23,671 bases of DNA from NCBI GenBank assembly GCA_024636595.1, contig JAGXGT010000114.1:1-23671 (forward strand), written 5' to 3'. The position numbers were made by a program, and so were the translations under genes. The notes below the pieces were generated by a model. That model had not been told where the DNA came from and searched no databases. It was given only the letters and a program-made list of their open reading frames with translations. Origin of the DNA: Sphingomonadales bacterium (GTDB lineage: Bacteria; Pseudomonadota; Alphaproteobacteria; Sphingomonadales; Sphingomonadaceae). Of this stretch, positions 23,001-23,671 are shown piece by piece; position 1 is the first letter of the stretch, and each line of letters begins with the position of its first letter.

Positions 23001-23012
23001 GTTGACGTATCT
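22986..23012. promoter_or_regulatory. Perfect 10-bp inverted repeat over the marR start; likely operator
   Basis: AGATACGTCA (22986-22995) and TGACGTATCT (23003-23012) are exact inverted copies with a 7-base centre that contains the marR start codon. Size and symmetry suit a MarR dimer. A TTGACA (23012-23017) that could be the -35 of ilvE begins at its right edge, so one bound dimer could affect both divergent genes. The -10 for that promoter is not clear. Confidence 0.65.
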
Positions 23013-23040
23013 TGACAGGCTGATTAGGGGATTGCAAGAC

Positions 23041-23061
23041 AATTGGATTATGCTTCCAATT
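23041..23061. repeat. 7-bp inverted repeat in the marR-ilvE gap
   Basis: AATTGGA (23041-23047) and TCCAATT (23055-23061) with a 7-base centre, the same centre length as the operator-like repeat 28 bases away but of different sequence. It could be a site for a second regulator. Confidence 0.35.
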
Positions 23062-23102
23062 CTTCCATTGGTCGGCATGAATCACATCGAAAGCGGCAGT
23101 AT

Positions 23103-23671
23103 ATGGCAGATATAGCAAACCTGAAATTCAATCTGGAACCTAGCGCGACGCCTGTGCTTGCCAGTGAGCGCAGCAGACTATTGGAGAACCCCGGTTTCGG
23201 GACGCTGTTCACCGACCATATGGCTATGATCCGTTATACTGAAACGGAAGGCTGGCATGATGCCAAAATCACCAAGCGTGAACCGATATTGATGGATCCC
23301 GCTTCCTCTGTGCTGCATTATGCCCAGGAAATATTCGAAGGTATGAAAGCCTATCGTCTCACCGACGGCGCCACCGCTCTGTTTCGACCCGAGCAAAATG
23401 CAAAACGCTTTCAGGCATCGGCGCGGCGGATGGCAATGCCTGAACTTCCGCAACAGGCATTTCTCGATTCTGTCGAGGCTCTCGTGGATATTGACCGCGA
23501 ATGGTTTCCTTCCGTTGAGGGCGGTTCGCTCTATCTGCGACCGTTCATGTTCGCCAGCGAAGTATTTCTCGGCGTTCGTCCGGCCAAGGAATATCTCTAT
23601 CTGGTGATCGCTTCTCCGGCTGGCGGCTATTTCAAGAGCGGCGCGTCGGCGATCAGCATCTGGGTCTCGGA
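23103..23671 (+). CDS. ilvE: Branched-chain amino acid aminotransferase, 5' part only
   Basis: The first 189 codons are visible and the frame runs off the right edge. The N-terminus MADIANLKFNLEPSATPV and the motif LHYAQEIFEGMKAYR (about 71-85) are typical of the IlvE-type class IV aminotransferases. YLRPFMFASE is the next conserved block. The pyridoxal-phosphate lysine, expected near residue 200, is outside the window. The enzyme transfers the amino group to or from leucine, isoleucine and valine. The ribosome-binding site is weak. It is divergent from marR with a 102-base gap holding two inverted repeats. Confidence 0.93.
   Translation, partial: MADIANLKFNLEPSATPVLASERSRLLENPGFGTLFTDHMAMIRYTETEGWHDAKITKREPILMDPASSVLHYAQEIFEGMKAYRLTDGATALFRPEQNAKRFQASARRMAMPELPQQAFLDSVEALVDIDREWFPSVEGGSLYLRPFMFASEVFLGVRPAKEYLYLVIASPAGGYFKSGASAISIWVS

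Overview
The window looks like core chromosome of a sphingomonad (Alphaproteobacteria, order Sphingomonadales). The evidence is a PhyR/EcfG general stress response locus with GGAAC-type promoters, a TonB that begins MAYADQ, a TspO-UbiK-YbjN cluster, a hom/glpX/recJ neighbourhood and small secreted proteins with an EIVVCG motif. Genus and species cannot be fixed from sequence reading alone. I see no phage, insertion sequence, CRISPR array or defence island.

Layout. (1) 1-2340, general stress response: the 3' end of an EcfG-type sigma factor, convergent phyR, a DUF883 membrane protein, and a decayed FMN-binding stress-protein gene that still has a good sigma-EcfG promoter. NepR is not visible; it probably lies left of the window. 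(2) 2340-4941, signalling: a GAF-PAS-HWE histidine kinase overlapping a Crp/Fnr regulator by one base, then a small acidic lipoprotein and a strong terminator. (3) 5349-7184: hemerythrin-domain protein, DUF421 membrane protein and, convergent, an NRDE/TANGO2 protein. (4) 7321-9638: a possible 57-residue ORF, tRNA-Glu(TTC) and recJ. (5) 9703-15754: a flavodoxin-like protein, then leftward genes hom, glpX, a DUF900 lipoprotein hydrolase and a UDG-like protein. The last three are tightly coupled. A rightward secreted-protein gene sits between hom and glpX. (6) 16021-18718: tonB-exbB-exbD-exbD with marked RNA hairpins on both sides of exbB and a strong terminator. (7) 18741-20555: an MsbA-like ABC half-transporter with Ala in place of the catalytic Walker B Glu. 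(8) 20812-22400: tspO, ubiK, ybjN. (9) 22488-23671: a MarR regulator divergent from a branched-chain aminotransferase, with a perfect inverted repeat over the marR start codon.

How the parts work together. In region 1 PhyR would, when phosphorylated by HWE-type kinases, sequester NepR and release EcfG. EcfG would then read the GGAAC promoters in front of phyR and the decayed gene. The nearby HWE kinase is a candidate input. Region 6 encodes the energy-transducing complex for TonB-dependent outer-membrane uptake. No wholly new system is evident. The items most worth a second look are the ABC transporter substitution, the hairpins around exbB, the decayed stress gene with an intact promoter, and the MarR operator.
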